A DNA stretch of 64,000 nucleotides. It comes from RGIG5612 sp963591145 (GTDB lineage: Bacteria > Bacillota > Clostridia > Lachnospirales > Lachnospiraceae). Numbering within the stretch: the stretch's first letter is position 1; every line of letters begins with the position of its first letter. Position numbers and translations under genes: made by a program. The notes below the pieces were generated by a model. That model worked only from the letters and a program-made list of their open reading frames with translations. It was not told the origin of the DNA and did no database searches. Below are positions 51,388 through 60,659 of the stretch, piece after piece. Location of the stretch: positions 1 through 64,000 of the forward strand of contig CAVARE010000042.1 in the NCBI GenBank assembly GCA_963591145.1, given 5' to 3'.

Positions 51388-52353
51388 ATGAATACAGTAA
51401 ATGTTAGAGCATATGGCAAGGTGAATCTGGGGCTGGATGTAACGGGCCGCAGAGCTGATGGATATCATCTGGTGAGGATGATCATGCAGACGGTGAATGT
51501 CTGTGATGAGCTGACTATTTCTGCAGAGCCGGTTTCTGCAGAAGAATCTGAGCTGCAGCCGTTGATTGATGCAAACGGGGATTTATCTGATGCACATAAT
51601 GCGGCAAATGGGCGGGAAGAGAGCCCATTTTTGATTTCACTTGAGTGCAATGTGCCAGACGTTCCGACGGATAATAAAAATATCGCATATAAGGCAGCTG
51701 AAATCATTTGCCGGGAATACGGCATCAGTGCCCATATTCATATTAATATAAATAAGAATATACCTGCTGCGGCGGGCATGGCCGGCGGTTCGGCCGATGG
51801 GGCGGCAGTTATCAGAGGACTTGATGAAATATTTGCCCTGCACATGAGTGAGGAACAGAAGGATAACATCGCACTAAGACTAGGTGCTGACGTGCCGTTT
51901 TGCCTGAGACACGGAACGTATCTGGCAGAGGGAATCGGAGAGGTGCTGACGCGGGTATCGGATCTGCCCCATTGCTATATGGTTATCGTGAAACCAGATT
52001 TTGGGGTTTCTACTCCGTGGGCTTACAAGGCATTGGATGAGTATATTAAGACACACTCAGACGATGCCGGCAGCATGCATCCTGATATAGACCGGCTGAT
52101 AGCTGCACTTGATGAGGGTAGCATTTCGAAAATCGCCGGCAGTATGGGCAATATTTTAGAAATAGTCACGATTGAAGCTAATCCACAGATTCAGGAAATA
52201 AAGGACAGCTTAGAACGATTCGGAGCCATAAGAGCGCTTATGAGCGGCTCAGGACCGACAGTATTTGGAATATTTGAAGAGGAAACAGCAGCCGATGAGG
52301 CAATAGCATTCTTTTCGGGGAGGGAATATGGCAAATTTAAAGTTGAGTTTTGA
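51388..52353 (+). CDS. ispE: 4-diphosphocytidyl-2-C-methyl-D-erythritol kinase
   Basis: A 321-residue GHMP kinase of the MEP isoprenoid pathway. NVRAYGKVNLGLDVTGRRADGYHLV is the N-terminal signature; NKNIPAAAGMAGGSADGAAVIRGL is the ATP-binding GHMP motif; MSGSGPTVFGIFE closes it. It is longer than usual (about 285) because of an insert at residues 45-80 rich in Glu, Ser and Asn. Overlaps the GntR gene by 26 bases in another frame. Confidence 0.95.
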   Translation: MNTVNVRAYGKVNLGLDVTGRRADGYHLVRMIMQTVNVCDELTISAEPVSAEESELQPLIDANGDLSDAHNAANGREESPFLISLECNVPDVPTDNKNIAYKAAEIICREYGISAHIHININKNIPAAAGMAGGSADGAAVIRGLDEIFALHMSEEQKDNIALRLGADVPFCLRHGTYLAEGIGEVLTRVSDLPHCYMVIVKPDFGVSTPWAYKALDEYIKTHSDDAGSMHPDIDRLIAALDEGSISKIAGSMGNILEIVTIEANPQIQEIKDSLERFGAIRALMSGSGPTVFGIFEEETAADEAIAFFSGREYGKFKVEF

Positions 52354-52990
52354 TGAATATATTCCTCTTAGGGATATAGTTTTTAAGACTCTGCGTGAGG
52401 CAATTATTACAGGAGAACTGAAGCCGGGCGAGCATTTGATGGAGATCAAGCTGGCAAATGAAATGGGAGTCTCCAGAACGCCGGTGAGAGAAGCAATCAA
52501 GAAATTAGAGCAGGAAGGCATGGTCATAATGACTGCCCGTAAGGGTGCTGAGGTAGCATCAATCAATGCTAAGGATCTGAAGGAGGTACTTGAGATCAGA
52601 AGGGCATTGGAGAGCCTGGCATGTCAGCTGGCATGTCAGCATGTGACGGACGATGATATAAAAGAGCTTGGGAACATTAATGATGAGATAAAGCAGGCAA
52701 TCGTTGAGAATAATCCTGAGAAGATCGCGCATTTGGATGTAAAATTCCATGCATATATTCTTGAAATGTCCCAGAATTCCAGACTCATAACCGAGGTCAG
52801 CCATCTGAAGGAACATGTATACAGATACAGACGTGAATATATCGAAGATCTGAAAAATAAAAATGCCATAACTGATGAGCATGCCAAGATAATAGCAGAT
52901 CTTGCAAGAAAAAATGAGAAGGGCGTCAAGAAGGACATAGAGCATCACATTGAGACCCAGGAGAAATACATTCTCAGTACGCTTAAGTGA
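52328..52990 (+). CDS. GntR-family transcription regulator, FCD subgroup
   Basis: A 220-residue regulator. The winged helix is at 10-70 (FKTLREAIITGELKPGEHLMEIKLANEMGVSRTPVREAIKKLEQEGM) with the standard GntR signature. The all-helical FCD effector domain is at 85-215, with the metal-site type DVKFHAYIL and the C-terminal HIETQ helix. FCD regulators usually sense organic acids; the ligand is unknown. It overlaps the end of ispE, with GGGAGGG before its ATG, so expression is tied to ispE. Confidence 0.92.
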   Translation: MANLKLSFDEYIPLRDIVFKTLREAIITGELKPGEHLMEIKLANEMGVSRTPVREAIKKLEQEGMVIMTARKGAEVASINAKDLKEVLEIRRALESLACQLACQHVTDDDIKELGNINDEIKQAIVENNPEKIAHLDVKFHAYILEMSQNSRLITEVSHLKEHVYRYRREYIEDLKNKNAITDEHAKIIADLARKNEKGVKKDIEHHIETQEKYILSTLK

Positions 52991-53057
52991 TGTGGATGCT
53001 TGCATGTTGCAAATTTAGATGATAGAATGAGTCGGTTACACGGGAGGTAAATAAAAC

Positions 53058-53513
53058 ATGCCAGTTTGGACTATTATTTTATTAATTGTGCTTGCTCTTC
53101 TTATTGCAGCATTCATTGTATTGATGATCACAGGCCGAAAGAGACAGAAGAAGCAGGAAGAACAGACAGCAGAGCTTGCTAAGGCTGCACAGACCATCAA
53201 TCTGTTCATTATTGATATGAAGAAACTGAAGATGAAGGATTCCGGGCTTCCTAAGATCGTGCAGGATTCTACACCGAAGCTTGCAAGATTATCTAAGATG
53301 CCGGTGCTCAAGGTTAAGGCCGGTAACAGGGTAATGAGTCTGGTATGCGATCCTGAAGTATATAAGACACTGCTTCCTAAGCAGGAAGTCAAGGCGAAGG
53401 TGTCTGGAATATACGTTCTTTCAGCTAAATATATCAGAGGACCTAAGATCGAAGGCGGAGTTGAAGCTAAGAAGCAGAAGAAGGTTGACAAATTCTTAGA
53501 TAAGCTCAGATAG
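53058..53513 (+). CDS. Small membrane-anchored protein of unknown function
   Basis: A 151-residue protein. One N-terminal transmembrane helix (residues 3-25, WTIILLIVLALLIAAFIVLMI) is followed by a basic stop-transfer region (GRKRQKKQ) and a cytoplasmic domain rich in Lys (INLFIIDMKKLKMKDSGLPK, KVKAGNRVMSLVCDPEVYKTLLPKQEVKAKVSGIYVLSAKYI). The tail repeats Lys-rich stretches. I recognise no family. GGGAGG lies upstream of the ATG. A strong terminator follows, so it ends its own transcript, possibly starting from the GntR gene. Confidence 0.7.
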   Translation: MPVWTIILLIVLALLIAAFIVLMITGRKRQKKQEEQTAELAKAAQTINLFIIDMKKLKMKDSGLPKIVQDSTPKLARLSKMPVLKVKAGNRVMSLVCDPEVYKTLLPKQEVKAKVSGIYVLSAKYIRGPKIEGGVEAKKQKKVDKFLDKLR

Positions 53514-53541
53514 AAGCAAATATTAAATAAGAGTATTTATT

Positions 53542-53590
53542 AAAAGACTGCATTGTCAGTGGAATTAACCACGGCAAGCAGTCTTTTTTT
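53542..53590 (+). terminator. Terminator after the small membrane protein
   Basis: AAAGACTGC / GCAGTCTTT with an inner GTGG/CCAC stem and a run of seven T's. Confidence 0.92.
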
Positions 53591-53625
53591 GTAACCATGA
53601 GGACACAAAATCTTCACACTAATTG

Positions 53626-53667
53626 TTAGCACTCACTATTGACGAGTGCTAACAAGAGAGGTATAAT
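53626..53667 (+). promoter_or_regulatory. CIRCE operator overlapping the hsp20 promoter
   Basis: TTAGCACTC (53626-53634), nine bases, GAGTGCTAA (53644-53652) is a perfect CIRCE element, the HrcA repressor site. It overlaps the -35 box TTGACG (53639-53644); a 17-base spacer leads to TATAAT (53662-53667). Repression at normal temperature and release on heat shock are expected. Confidence 0.95.
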
Positions 53668-53775
53668 GCAATCGTCAAAAGGAAATGAGAGTTATCCAGA
53701 TGACAAGAGAAACTGATTAAAATGATTACAGCCGATCTTAAGAGACGGCGAACAGATAATAGGAGGAAATTAATT

Positions 53776-54219
53776 ATGATGACAATGCCAAGTATTTTTA
53801 ACAATGATATTTTTGATACATTTATGGACGATTTCGGATTTGCAAGACCACAGTACAAACGCCAGGCTAATCCATCAGGAATTATGAAAACTGATATTAA
53901 GGAGAGCAAGGAAGGCTTTGAACTGAAGATCGATCTTCCTGGTTATGAGAAGGAGAATATCGAAGCAACCATTAAGGATGGTTATATGACCATTAAAGCT
54001 AACGAGAAGAAGACCAACGAAGAGAAGAATGAAGAGGGCAAGGTAATCAGAAGCGAGAGATATTCTGGAACCTGCAGCAGATCCTTCTACGTAGGTGAGG
54101 AACTCACACAGCAGGATATCAAGGCCAAATTTACAAATGGCGTGCTGACAGTATTCGTTCCTAAGAAGGAGGCTCAGCCTAAGGTAGATGAAGAGAAATT
54201 CATAGCTATCGAGGGCTAA
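53776..54219 (+). CDS. hsp20: Small heat-shock protein Hsp20 (alpha-crystallin family)
   Basis: A 147-residue holdase chaperone. The alpha-crystallin domain runs from IKESKEGFELKIDLPGYEKENIEATIKDGYMTIKA to the conserved FTNGVLTVFVPKK. Start is the ATG with AGGAGG upstream at MMTMPSIFNNDIFD; the open frame extends 18 codons further without a ribosome site. It is controlled by CIRCE, a site more usual for groESL and dnaK. A short terminator hairpin follows and a dnaJ-like gene lies 207 bases downstream. Confidence 0.95.
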   Translation: MMTMPSIFNNDIFDTFMDDFGFARPQYKRQANPSGIMKTDIKESKEGFELKIDLPGYEKENIEATIKDGYMTIKANEKKTNEEKNEEGKVIRSERYSGTCSRSFYVGEELTQQDIKAKFTNGVLTVFVPKKEAQPKVDEEKFIAIEG

Positions 54220-54265
54220 ATAGCGAAATAGATAATTGGACGGCATAGCCGACAGTTGTTTGAAG

Positions 54266-54299
54266 GAAGCGGGAATGTTCGTCATGAACTTCCCGCTTC
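54266..54299 (+). terminator. Terminator after hsp20
   Basis: GAAGCGGGAA.GTTC pairs with GAAC.TTCCCGCTTC; only a weak T-rich end (ATCTTT), so readthrough to the dnaJ-like gene is possible. Confidence 0.7.
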
Positions 54300-54426
54300 A
54301 TCTTTAAAACGGGCGGATCATGGATGCACTGCTGAATTGCTTTGCGCCGTCCCGTCGCATAAGCAATCCGGTTGCATATAGCGTCAAGTGTGACGGATTG
54401 TTTAAAAAGTACAGGAGGTTTTGCAT

Positions 54427-55419
54427 ATGGATAGAAATTTGTATGATGTCCTGGGTGTAAAGAAAGATGCCGATGCCAAAACCATTAAGAGCGCGTACAG
54501 GAAATTAGCTAAGAAATATCATCCGGATACGAATCCGGATAATAAGGAAGCTGAAAGGAAATTTAAAGAAGTATCGGAGGCTTACGAGATCCTCTCGGAT
54601 GAAAAGAAGAGGAAGCTATATGATAAATTTGGCAAGGCTGCATTTGACGGAAGCATGGGACCCGATCCTGAGAAGACTTATCAGCAGGGCGCATGGAACA
54701 GCAGCTCTGGCAATGGCAATTGGAATGGAAACGGCCAGTATTCAAATGGAACCTATCATTATTATCAGGGAGATCCTGATGATATTTTAAAGAACATATT
54801 CGGAGGCGGATTTGGATTTGACGGATTCGGATTCGGCAAAGAGCCGTTTGGCAGAAAGACTTCAAGCCGAAGGAAAGGCCGTACATTTGACGAAGGCTTC
54901 TACGAAGAGCCGAAGGCGGCTGATTATACCAGCGAGATAGATATAACCTTTAAGGAGGCGGCGCTGGGCTGCGAGAAGGTTTTGAATTTTAATAATGCGG
55001 AGGTAGGTTCTCTGTCAGTTAAGATCCCGGCTGGAATCGATGAAGGTCAGAGCATCCGTCTGAAGGGCAAGGGTCAGAAAGGCGCCAATGGCATAAATGG
55101 CGATCTGATGCTTAAGGTTCATATTCTGGACGATAGGAATTATTCGAGAAAGGGTAACGACGTCTATATCACACAGAATATTCCATTTAAGACCGCGGCA
55201 TTGGGCGGCGAGGCTACATTTGAGACATTATACGGTCCCGTCAAATGCAATGTTCCTGCAGGTACTCAGGCAGGAGCTAAGATAAGGCTGAAGAAAAAAG
55301 GCATAGTCTCGCTTAAAAATAAGGCAAATTATGGCGATGAGTATGTAATTATCCAGATTAAGGTTCCTAGAAATCTTACACCTGAACAGAAAGAAATAAT
55401 AAGGCAGCTCCCTGCGTAA
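54427..55419 (+). CDS. DnaJ-type co-chaperone without zinc finger (CbpA-like)
   Basis: About 330 residues. The J-domain is at 1-65 (YDVLGVKKDADAKTIKSAYRKLAKKYHPDTNPD, HPD present). A Gly/Phe/Asn-rich region covers 75-150 and the C-terminal substrate-binding domains run to the end (VKIPAGIDEGQSIRLKGKGQKGANG, NVPAGTQAGAKIRLKKKGI). The CxxCxGxG zinc repeats of classical DnaJ are absent, so it is the CbpA class. ATG at 54427 has AGGAGG upstream (a TTG two codons earlier is less likely). Near hsp20, consistent with a heat-shock block. The last codons form part of a hairpin (55402-55429) that may terminate transcription. Confidence 0.9.
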   Translation: MDRNLYDVLGVKKDADAKTIKSAYRKLAKKYHPDTNPDNKEAERKFKEVSEAYEILSDEKKRKLYDKFGKAAFDGSMGPDPEKTYQQGAWNSSSGNGNWNGNGQYSNGTYHYYQGDPDDILKNIFGGGFGFDGFGFGKEPFGRKTSSRRKGRTFDEGFYEEPKAADYTSEIDITFKEAALGCEKVLNFNNAEVGSLSVKIPAGIDEGQSIRLKGKGQKGANGINGDLMLKVHILDDRNYSRKGNDVYITQNIPFKTAALGGEATFETLYGPVKCNVPAGTQAGAKIRLKKKGIVSLKNKANYGDEYVIIQIKVPRNLTPEQKEIIRQLPA

Positions 55420-55429
55420 GGGGCTGCCT
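55402..55429 (+). terminator. Hairpin overlapping the end of the dnaJ-like gene
   Basis: AGGCAGC and GCTGCCT with the stop codon in the loop, followed by AAGTTT. A family C repeat fragment starts at 55443. Confidence 0.5.
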
Positions 55430-55522
55430 AAGTTTATATAATGGTAACTATTTAGAATCACATTACAGAAAACATGCCGCAAATAGCAATCATGCCATGG
55501 ATAAAGAATCCGGCAAATATTT

Positions 55523-56455
55523 TTACAATACCTTCTGTGTTACGGTATCAATGTCGAGATTAAGTACATTTGATGCAAATGCGCGGAAGCTGTCTGGTAC
55601 GTCGGAGACGAAGAACTGATGGTCTGACGGCTGCGCAGGTGTATCAGATGCTATGCCATGTTCGGCCAATAATGCCTTAAGAGCTATAGCTGTAGTATAT
55701 GCAGGATTTACCAGCTTAATTGATTTCGCTGCAGAATTCTGATGAACTGCATCACATTGCTGTAAGGAAACTGCCTGAACCGGTTTGCCATTGACTGCTT
55801 CTCTATGAACGGATTTGCTGCTGTAATCTGCTGCATCTGCATATGTTCCGCCTATCTCCCGGGCAATAACCGTGCGAATCAGCGGATAGTGAGTACAGCC
55901 CAGCACCAGGGTATCAATATCATTTTCCTCAATCATATCATCCAGATATCTATGAATCATCTCGACAGTTACATTGTCATCCAGCATGCCTTCCTCAACG
56001 AGCGGACAGAATAAAGGGCAGGCCTTGCCGAATACCTGGGCGGATGGCATGATCTCCTTTATATATCTGTCATATAATCCGCTGGCGATAGTGCCTACCG
56101 TGCCTATAACGCCGATCCTGCCTGATACTGTAGCATGAACTGCAGCATCAGCCCCAGGCTTCACAACTCCGATTACGGGAATATCCGTGGTGGCCTGTAC
56201 TGCGTCGAGGGCCATGGCGGATGCAGTATTGCATGCGATAACGATGGCCTTAACGTGCCGCGAAATTAAAAATTCGCTGATCTGTTTCGAATATCTGATA
56301 ATAGTTTCAGGAGACTTATTGCCATATGGAACTCTGGCTGTGTCTCCGAAATATATGATTTTTTCATTTGGAAGATTCCTGAAGATCTCTCTTGCGACAG
56401 TCAGACCGCCGACGCCGGAATCAAATACACCTATCGGTAAATTTTTAGTATCCAT
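55523..56455 (-). CDS. murI: Glutamate racemase
   Basis: A 310-residue enzyme making D-glutamate for peptidoglycan. Both catalytic cysteine motifs are visible: ACNTASAMAL and GCTHYPLI; the start is PIGVFDSGVGGLTV. The C-terminus is about 40 residues longer than the usual 265-270. It lies three bases behind plsC (transcribed first), so the two form an operon; the gene order is cell-envelope related. Confidence 0.95.
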   Translation of the reverse strand: MDTKNLPIGVFDSGVGGLTVAREIFRNLPNEKIIYFGDTARVPYGNKSPETIIRYSKQISEFLISRHVKAIVIACNTASAMALDAVQATTDIPVIGVVKPGADAAVHATVSGRIGVIGTVGTIASGLYDRYIKEIMPSAQVFGKACPLFCPLVEEGMLDDNVTVEMIHRYLDDMIEENDIDTLVLGCTHYPLIRTVIAREIGGTYADAADYSSKSVHREAVNGKPVQAVSLQQCDAVHQNSAAKSIKLVNPAYTTAIALKALLAEHGIASDTPAQPSDHQFFVSDVPDSFRAFASNVLNLDIDTVTQKVL

Positions 56456-56458
56456 GTA

Positions 56459-57199
56459 TTAAATAACCTCTGAAGCATTCTGCTTCATATGTTCCTGAAT
56501 TACATTCTTGACTCTGTCAGGCAGGTCACTTATCTCCTGCTGAGTTAATGACTTCGTCTCGATCGGCTCACAGAATTCTATAACCGCGCGATGCGGCTTA
56601 AAAAATGGCTTGTGGTCGTCAAATATATCGCCGGTTCCGTTAATTGCAACAGGGATGATGCGCACACCGGCCTTGGTTGCGATCTTAAATGTTCCGTTGT
56701 GAAATGGAAGAAGCTCCCCCTCTGTACGGCTTCGGGTTCCTTCAGGATAAACCAGCATCGAGATGCCGTTTTTGAGATGATCGACACACTGGAGCACGCA
56801 TTTGAGACCCTGACGATGATCCTTTCTATCCAAAAGGACACTGTATACAGAAGTAATCCACCAGCTAATGAGGGGATAAGACTTGAGTTCGATCTTCGCA
56901 AGAGCGCCTGTGAGTCCCTTGAAAGCTGGATATATAAGGATTACATCAAAAAGGCTCCTGTGATTAGAAACAAATACTACTGCATCGCCGTCCTCCGGCA
57001 GGTATTCGAGGCCCTTATACAGAGCTCTCGCGCCGACGGAGAAGGCCCAGAATCTAAATCCCAGCTGCACAAATCTCAGAGCAAACCGGTCGCCCTTCTT
57101 TTTATTGAATTTTCTGACTATTAAGTAGTAAGGGTAAGCAAATATACTGGCAATAGCGATAATGATCGTAGCTATTGCAAAAAATATCAAGTAAATCAT
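56459..57199 (-). CDS. plsC: 1-acyl-sn-glycerol-3-phosphate acyltransferase
   Basis: A 246-residue membrane-bound acyltransferase producing phosphatidic acid. An N-terminal hydrophobic helix (residues 1-22) is followed by the HX4D motif NHRSLFD, then LVYPEGTRSRTEGELLPFHNGTFKIATKAGVRIIPVAI with the EGTRS acceptor-binding motif. Length is normal. First gene of the plsC-murI pair; divergent from ileS. Confidence 0.95.
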   Translation of the reverse strand: MIYLIFFAIATIIIAIASIFAYPYYLIVRKFNKKKGDRFALRFVQLGFRFWAFSVGARALYKGLEYLPEDGDAVVFVSNHRSLFDVILIYPAFKGLTGALAKIELKSYPLISWWITSVYSVLLDRKDHRQGLKCVLQCVDHLKNGISMLVYPEGTRSRTEGELLPFHNGTFKIATKAGVRIIPVAINGTGDIFDDHKPFFKPHRAVIEFCEPIETKSLTQQEISDLPDRVKNVIQEHMKQNASEVI

Positions 57200-57268
57200 A
57201 ACGGAAGCATTTTAGCATCAGACAAATGCATGTGCAAGAACTAACTGGGCATCCCGCGCTGCCAGGTC

Positions 57269-57363
57269 TTGAGAAAACTTTATCTTATGGTATAATCACA
57301 GTTACGTTTTAACCGTAATAAATTCAACTGGGCAGCTCTGCGCCGTCCCGGCGCAGGGCTGCC
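57269..57363 (+). promoter_or_regulatory. Promoter and leader hairpin of ileS
   Basis: TTGAGA (57269-57274), 16-base spacer, TATAAT (57291-57296). In the leader a near-perfect hairpin GGCAGC.CTGCGCCG-TCC-CGGCGCAG.GCTGCC spans 57331-57363; its CTGCGCCGTCCCGGC resembles the arm of repeat A. I find no T-box: neither specifier stem nor the usual GGGTGGnACCGCG block. Confidence 0.65.
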
Positions 57364-57447
57364 AACTTTCATACTTGTATATGTCAAATGATCGACATGA
57401 TATTTAACTCCGAAGTGACGAGAAAGCTTCGGGGAGAGGAGGATAAA

Positions 57448-60400
57448 TTGTACGAGAAAGTTTTTACGGACTTAAATTTCACTGAGAGAGAGAAGAAGGT
57501 CGAGCAGTTCTGGAAGGACAAGGAGATCTTCGAGCAGAGCATGAAGCAGCGAGCCGGCTGCCCGCAGTACATGTTCTATGACGGACCACCGACGGCTAAT
57601 GGCAAGCCTCATATCGGACACGTTCTGACACGTGTTATCAAGGATCTTATTCCGAGATACTGGACCATGAAGGGCTACGAGGTTCCTAGAAAGGCAGGAT
57701 GGGATACACACGGACTTCCTGTTGAGATCGAGGTTGAGAAGTTATTGAACCTGGATGGCAAGGAGCAGATCGAGCAGTACGGTATCGATCCATTTATTCA
57801 GAAATGTAAAGAAAGCGTATGGAAATACAAAGGAATGTGGGAAGACTTCAGCAGCACGGTTGGATTCTGGGCTGACATGGAGCATCCTTATGTTACATAC
57901 GAGAATGATTATATAGAATCAGAGTGGTGGTCACTCAAACAGATCTGGGAGAAAGGTCTCTTATATAAAGGATATAAGATCGTTCCTTACTGCCCGAGAT
58001 GCGGCACCCCTCTGTCCAGTCACGAGGTTGCTCAGGGTTATAAGGATGTTAAGGAGAGAACAGCCATCGCCAAGTTCAAGGTATCCGGCGAGAATGCATA
58101 TTTCCTGGCATGGACCACAACACCATGGACACTGCCATCTAACGTGGCACTCTGCGTAAATCCTAATGAGACCTATGTTAAGGTTCAGCAGGGAGATGAG
58201 TTCTACTATATGGCAGAGGCTCTTCTTAATAAGGTTCTGGGCGAGGATTATACTATCATCAAGAAGTACAAGGGTTCAGACCTTGAGTATAAGGAATACC
58301 ATCCGCTTCTTGACTGCGTAGATTATTCTAATGTTAAGGGCAAATGTCACTACATTGTCTGCGACAGCTACGTAACCATGGATGATGGTACCGGTATCGT
58401 TCATATCGCGCCTGCATTTGGTGAAGACGACTCACGTGTAGGCAAGAAATATAATTTGCCATTTGTTCAATATGTTGATAGCAAGGGCTGCATGACCAAG
58501 GAGACACCTTGGGAGGGAGTATTTGTCAAGAAGGCAGATCCTCTCGTACTCGAGGAGTTAAAGAGCAAGAACCGTCTGTTCTCAGCACCTATGATGGAGC
58601 ATAGCTATCCATTCTGCTGGAGATGCGATACACCGCTTATCTACTATGCCCGTGAGAGCTGGTTTATCAAGATGACGGCGGTTAAGGATGATCTGGTTCG
58701 CAACAATAATACTGTTAACTGGATTCCTGATTCTATCGGTAAGGGCCGTTTCGGCAGCTGGCTGGAGAATGTTCAGGACTGGGGTCTGAGCCGTAACCGT
58801 TATTGGGGAACTCCTCTTAATATCTGGGAGTGCGAATGCGGCAAGCAGCACAGTATCGGAAGCATCGAAGAGCTAAAGAGCATGTCTCCGAATTGCCCTG
58901 ATGATATTGAGCTTCACAGGCCATATATTGATGAGGTTACGATTACCTGCCCTGACTGCGGCAAGCAGATGCACAGAGTTCCTGAGGTTATCGACTGCTG
59001 GTATGATTCAGGTTCGATGCCATTTGCACAGTATCATTATCCGTTCGAGAATCAGGAACTGTTCAAGGCTCATTTCCCTGCAGACTTCATCTCAGAGGCT
59101 GTTGACCAGACCAGAGGATGGTTCTATTCATTGATGGCTATCTCAACCCTGGTATTTAATCAGGCTCCTTATAAGAATGTTATCGTTCTGGGCCATGTTA
59201 TGGACAAGGATGGTAAGAAGATGAGTAAGTCCAAGGGCAATGCGGTTGACCCATTTGACGCACTCGAAAAATACGGCGCAGATGCCATCAGATGGTACTT
59301 CTACACCAACTCGGCGCCATGGCTTCCATCGAGATTCTACGGCGATGCAGTTATGGAAGGCCAGCGTAAGTTCTTAGGAACACTGTGGAATACATATGCA
59401 TTCTATGTTCTGTATGCCAATATTGATAACTTCAGCCCGGCTAATTACAAGTTAGAGCCTGAGAAGCTCCCTGTAATGGATCGCTGGATTCTGTCTAAAC
59501 TCAATACAGTTGTTAAGACTGTTGACGAATGCATGCAGAATTACAAGATCCCTGAGTCATGCCGCGCGCTGCAGGAGTTTGTGGATGACCTGAGCAACTG
59601 GTATGTTCGCCGCAGCCGTGAAAGATTCTGGGCTAAGGGCATGGAGCAGGATAAGATTAATGCTTACATGACTCTGTATACCAGCCTTGTTACACTGTGT
59701 AAGACAGCAGCGCCATTTATTCCATTTATGACTGAGGACATTTACCAGAATCTGGTAGTGAGGGACTTCCCGAACGAGCCTGAGAGCATACATCTGGCAG
59801 ACTTCCCGACAGTGGATGAGTCACTCATTGATACAGAGCTTGAGGCAAATATGGACCACGTCCTTGAGGTTGTTGTAATGGGACGTGCCTGCAGAAATGC
59901 TTCGAATGTTAAGAACCGTCAGCCATTGGCATGCATGTATATCAAAGCTCCGTGGGAGATGAATTCTTATTATACAGACATTGTCGCAGACGAGCTTAAT
60001 GTTAAGAAGGTTGAGATGAGAGACGATGTAAGAGACTTCTCGTCATATTCCTTCAAGCCGCAGCTTAAGACTGTAGGACCTAAGTTCGGCAAGCAGGTAG
60101 GAGAGATCAGAAATGCTCTGGCTTCCCTGGATGGCAATGCAGCAATGGATGAGATCAATGCAACGGGTCAGCTGAAGCTTAATCTGGCAAATGGAGAGGC
60201 GGTACTCGATAAGGATGATCTCTTAATTGAAACAGCGCAGGTTGAAGGCTATGAGTCAATGAGCGATTATGGCATCACAGTTGTTCTTGATCTTCATCTT
60301 ACAGATGCGCTGATTGAAGAGGGATTCATCAGAGAGATTGTTTCTAAGATCCAGACTATGCGTAAGGAAGCAGGATTTGAGGTAATGGATATGATCACCA

Positions 60401-60567
60401 TCTACCTTAATGGCAATGATAAACTGGAACAGCTGGTTTCTGACAAGAAGGATATGCTTCTTACTGATGTTATGGCAACAGAGGTTGTTACAGGTCAGGC
60501 TGACGGATATACCAAGGAATGGGATATCAACGGCGAGAAGGTAACAATCGGAGTTAAGAAGAATTAA
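57448..60567 (+). CDS. ileS: Isoleucyl-tRNA synthetase
   Basis: A 1039-residue class I synthetase of the eukaryote-like/long type. HIGH appears as PHIGH (near residue 50) and KMSKS as KMSKSKGN (near 590). The CP1 editing domain lies between and the anticodon domain follows, with the CPDCGKQ/CGK cysteine pairs of the CP region. I start at TTG at 57448: GGGGAGAGGAGGA lies directly upstream and YEKVFTDLNFTEREKKVEQFWKD matches family N-termini; an ATG 20 codons upstream would put the ribosome site inside the gene. A strong terminator follows. Confidence 0.96.
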   Translation: MYEKVFTDLNFTEREKKVEQFWKDKEIFEQSMKQRAGCPQYMFYDGPPTANGKPHIGHVLTRVIKDLIPRYWTMKGYEVPRKAGWDTHGLPVEIEVEKLLNLDGKEQIEQYGIDPFIQKCKESVWKYKGMWEDFSSTVGFWADMEHPYVTYENDYIESEWWSLKQIWEKGLLYKGYKIVPYCPRCGTPLSSHEVAQGYKDVKERTAIAKFKVSGENAYFLAWTTTPWTLPSNVALCVNPNETYVKVQQGDEFYYMAEALLNKVLGEDYTIIKKYKGSDLEYKEYHPLLDCVDYSNVKGKCHYIVCDSYVTMDDGTGIVHIAPAFGEDDSRVGKKYNLPFVQYVDSKGCMTKETPWEGVFVKKADPLVLEELKSKNRLFSAPMMEHSYPFCWRCDTPLIYYARESWFIKMTAVKDDLVRNNNTVNWIPDSIGKGRFGSWLENVQDWGLSRNRYWGTPLNIWECECGKQHSIGSIEELKSMSPNCPDDIELHRPYIDEVTITCPDCGKQMHRVPEVIDCWYDSGSMPFAQYHYPFENQELFKAHFPADFISEAVDQTRGWFYSLMAISTLVFNQAPYKNVIVLGHVMDKDGKKMSKSKGNAVDPFDALEKYGADAIRWYFYTNSAPWLPSRFYGDAVMEGQRKFLGTLWNTYAFYVLYANIDNFSPANYKLEPEKLPVMDRWILSKLNTVVKTVDECMQNYKIPESCRALQEFVDDLSNWYVRRSRERFWAKGMEQDKINAYMTLYTSLVTLCKTAAPFIPFMTEDIYQNLVVRDFPNEPESIHLADFPTVDESLIDTELEANMDHVLEVVVMGRACRNASNVKNRQPLACMYIKAPWEMNSYYTDIVADELNVKKVEMRDDVRDFSSYSFKPQLKTVGPKFGKQVGEIRNALASLDGNAAMDEINATGQLKLNLANGEAVLDKDDLLIETAQVEGYESMSDYGITVVLDLHLTDALIEEGFIREIVSKIQTMRKEAGFEVMDMITIYLNGNDKLEQLVSDKKDMLLTDVMATEVVTGQADGYTKEWDINGEKVTIGVKKN

Positions 60568-60589
60568 ATTAAGTATAAATATCTGAGAG

Positions 60590-60626
60590 AAGGAGGGATT
60601 CACGATTGCTTGTGAATCCCTCCTTT
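60590..60626 (+). terminator. Terminator of ileS
   Basis: AAGGAGGGATTCAC and GTGAATCCCTCCTTT form a perfect 14-bp stem with an 8-base loop. Confidence 0.92.
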
Positions 60627-60659
60627 GACGTTTTATTGTGTTAAACTTAATTTGTGAGG

